A stretch of DNA of 64,000 nt from Ampelomyces quisqualis (Eukaryota; Ascomycota; Dothideomycetes; Pleosporales; Phaeosphaeriaceae). Location of the stretch: the NCBI GenBank assembly GCA_018398575.1, contig JAGTXZ010000024.1, forward strand, positions 62,001 through 126,000. The letters are read 5' to 3'. Position numbers and translations under genes: made by a program. Below the pieces are notes generated by a model. The model saw nothing but the letters and a program-made list of their open reading frames with translations, searched no databases and was not told the origin of the DNA. The stretch's first letter is position 1. Each line of letters opens with the position of its first letter. Below are positions 63,296 through 64,000 of the stretch, in pieces.

Positions 63296-64000
63296 TCAAT
63301 CAACGTCACTCTCCTCCTCGTATGTGCGTATGCTCTGCGGATATCTGAGCGTCTCTGCACTCGGTCTGGGACTGACATCCACAACACTGCTGTCCGGCGT
63401 CCAATGGCTCGTCGTTTCAGACACGGTGGACGATGTATAGCGTCGGAAGCCGTTGGCTACGATTTCCGACATGTCAACTTCGGACTCGTAGTTGGGGGGC
63501 TCCGAGGGTGCACCTGATCGGTAGCTGGGAAGGGAGTCTGTTCTTGAAAGCGGGCGCGATGGGATGACGGACGATGCGGGGTATGTGGATGCTAGGGACG
63601 GGGAATAAGGGGGATGCTGGCAGTGGCATGGTGGAGGACCAGGGATGCGGCCTTCTTCAGCATCTCGAACGAGGTCGTTGACTACGTCGTGGGCGGCACG
63701 CAATTGGCGGATTTCTTCTCGCATGGCGTCTTCAAGAACGCTTTCCTGCGGTTGGATGAGGGCGCGCTTTTCCTCGTAGTCTTCAATGCGCTCGCGGTCT
63801 TTGCGCCAGTTGCCGCGCCACCAGTTGCGCCAGGCGTGTTTGCGTGCCGCACGGCGGTAAGCTGCAGCAGTAGTACGTTCTTCTTGCGCTGCGGCTCGTT
63901 CAGTGCGGGTGCGGAGACTGCTGCACTTGTGGCGAATGACGGCGATAAGACAGCCGCAGCACAGAAGGCTTAGTGTTACCTCGAGGGCGATCACGTATGG
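63296..64000 (-). CDS. C-terminal part of an unknown membrane-anchored protein (truncated by window edge)
   Basis: The frame is open to the right edge (PYVIALEVTLSLLCCGCLIA), so the start is outside the window. At least 233 residues are seen. A hydrophobic helix (LEVTLSLLCCGCLIAVI) is followed by a strongly basic/Trp-rich helix (TERAAAQEERTTAAAYRRAA, RKHAWRNWWRGNWRKDRERI), a coiled stretch (ALIQPQESVLEDAMREEIRQ) and a Ser/Pro-rich tail with many possible phosphosites (SRTDSLPSYRSGAPSEPPNY, EEESDVD end). A single-pass membrane protein with a cytosolic tail is likely. The family is not known to me, although similar layouts occur among fungal hypotheticals. It may have more exons to the right. 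Confidence 0.68.
   Translation of the reverse strand, partial: PYVIALEVTLSLLCCGCLIAVIRHKCSSLRTRTERAAAQEERTTAAAYRRAARKHAWRNWWRGNWRKDRERIEDYEEKRALIQPQESVLEDAMREEIRQLRAAHDVVNDLVRDAEEGRIPGPPPCHCQHPPYSPSLASTYPASSVIPSRPLSRTDSLPSYRSGAPSEPPNYESEVDMSEIVANGFRRYTSSTVSETTSHWTPDSSVVDVSPRPSAETLRYPQSIRTYEEESDVD

Overview
This window is nuclear DNA of a filamentous ascomycete. The genes have short spliceosomal introns (about 44-180 bp) with GT...AG ends and CTAAC/CTGAC-type branch sites just before the acceptor. They sit on both strands without operons, and the set is typical of Pezizomycotina: ERG5, Hsp88, a CTK2-type cyclin, FTA1, NAM9, a GH51 arabinofuranosidase and a Dal5-type permease. The style of several lineage-restricted hypotheticals suggests Dothideomycetes, perhaps Pleosporales; that is an inference. 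All coordinates run from start codon to stop codon and include introns; exon limits were worked out by hand from splice signals, reading phase and family expectation.

Left part (1-11.2 kb): a secreted M6-like metalloprotease (-), then a sugar transporter (-) head-to-head with an intracellular GH51 alpha-L-arabinofuranosidase (+). A 2-kb gene-poor stretch follows, holding a frameshifted gene relic and diverged repeats, and then the centromere/kinetochore protein FTA1 (-).

Housekeeping block (11.5-34 kb): Hsp88/SSE (+), the pyruvate dehydrogenase E2 subunit (-), the large ARF-GEF SEC7 (+), the mismatch repair protein PMS1 (-), an acidic lineage-restricted protein (+), sterol C-22 desaturase ERG5 (+) and a CTK2-like cyclin with a very long RG/SR-rich tail (+). 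Most are arranged as divergent or convergent pairs.

Accessory block (34-48.7 kb): an MDR oxidoreductase (-), a Dal5-family permease (-), a glycine-zipper hypothetical (+), a 144-aa three-exon hypothetical (+), phospholipase D (-), a GH43 arabinanase-like enzyme (-) and a short-chain dehydrogenase (-). Long gene-free stretches separate them.

Right part (49-64 kb): MCM3 (+), an RBM26/27-type CCCH+RRM protein (+), elongation factor 2 (-), a La protein (-) divergent from mitochondrial uS4m/NAM9 (+), and the C-terminal part of an unknown membrane-anchored protein (-) running off the right edge.

Functional links: GH43 (endo-arabinanase-like), the sugar transporter and GH51 could together serve pectic arabinan use, although GH43 is 37 kb from the other two. 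MCM3 and PMS1 both carry an ACGCGT box upstream. No CRISPR, operon, rRNA, tRNA or intact transposon was seen. I found no convincing new multi-gene system. The least explained items are the glycine-zipper protein, the decayed 8-9.4 kb region, an optional in-frame intron in Hsp88, and the minisatellites between LAT1 and SEC7.
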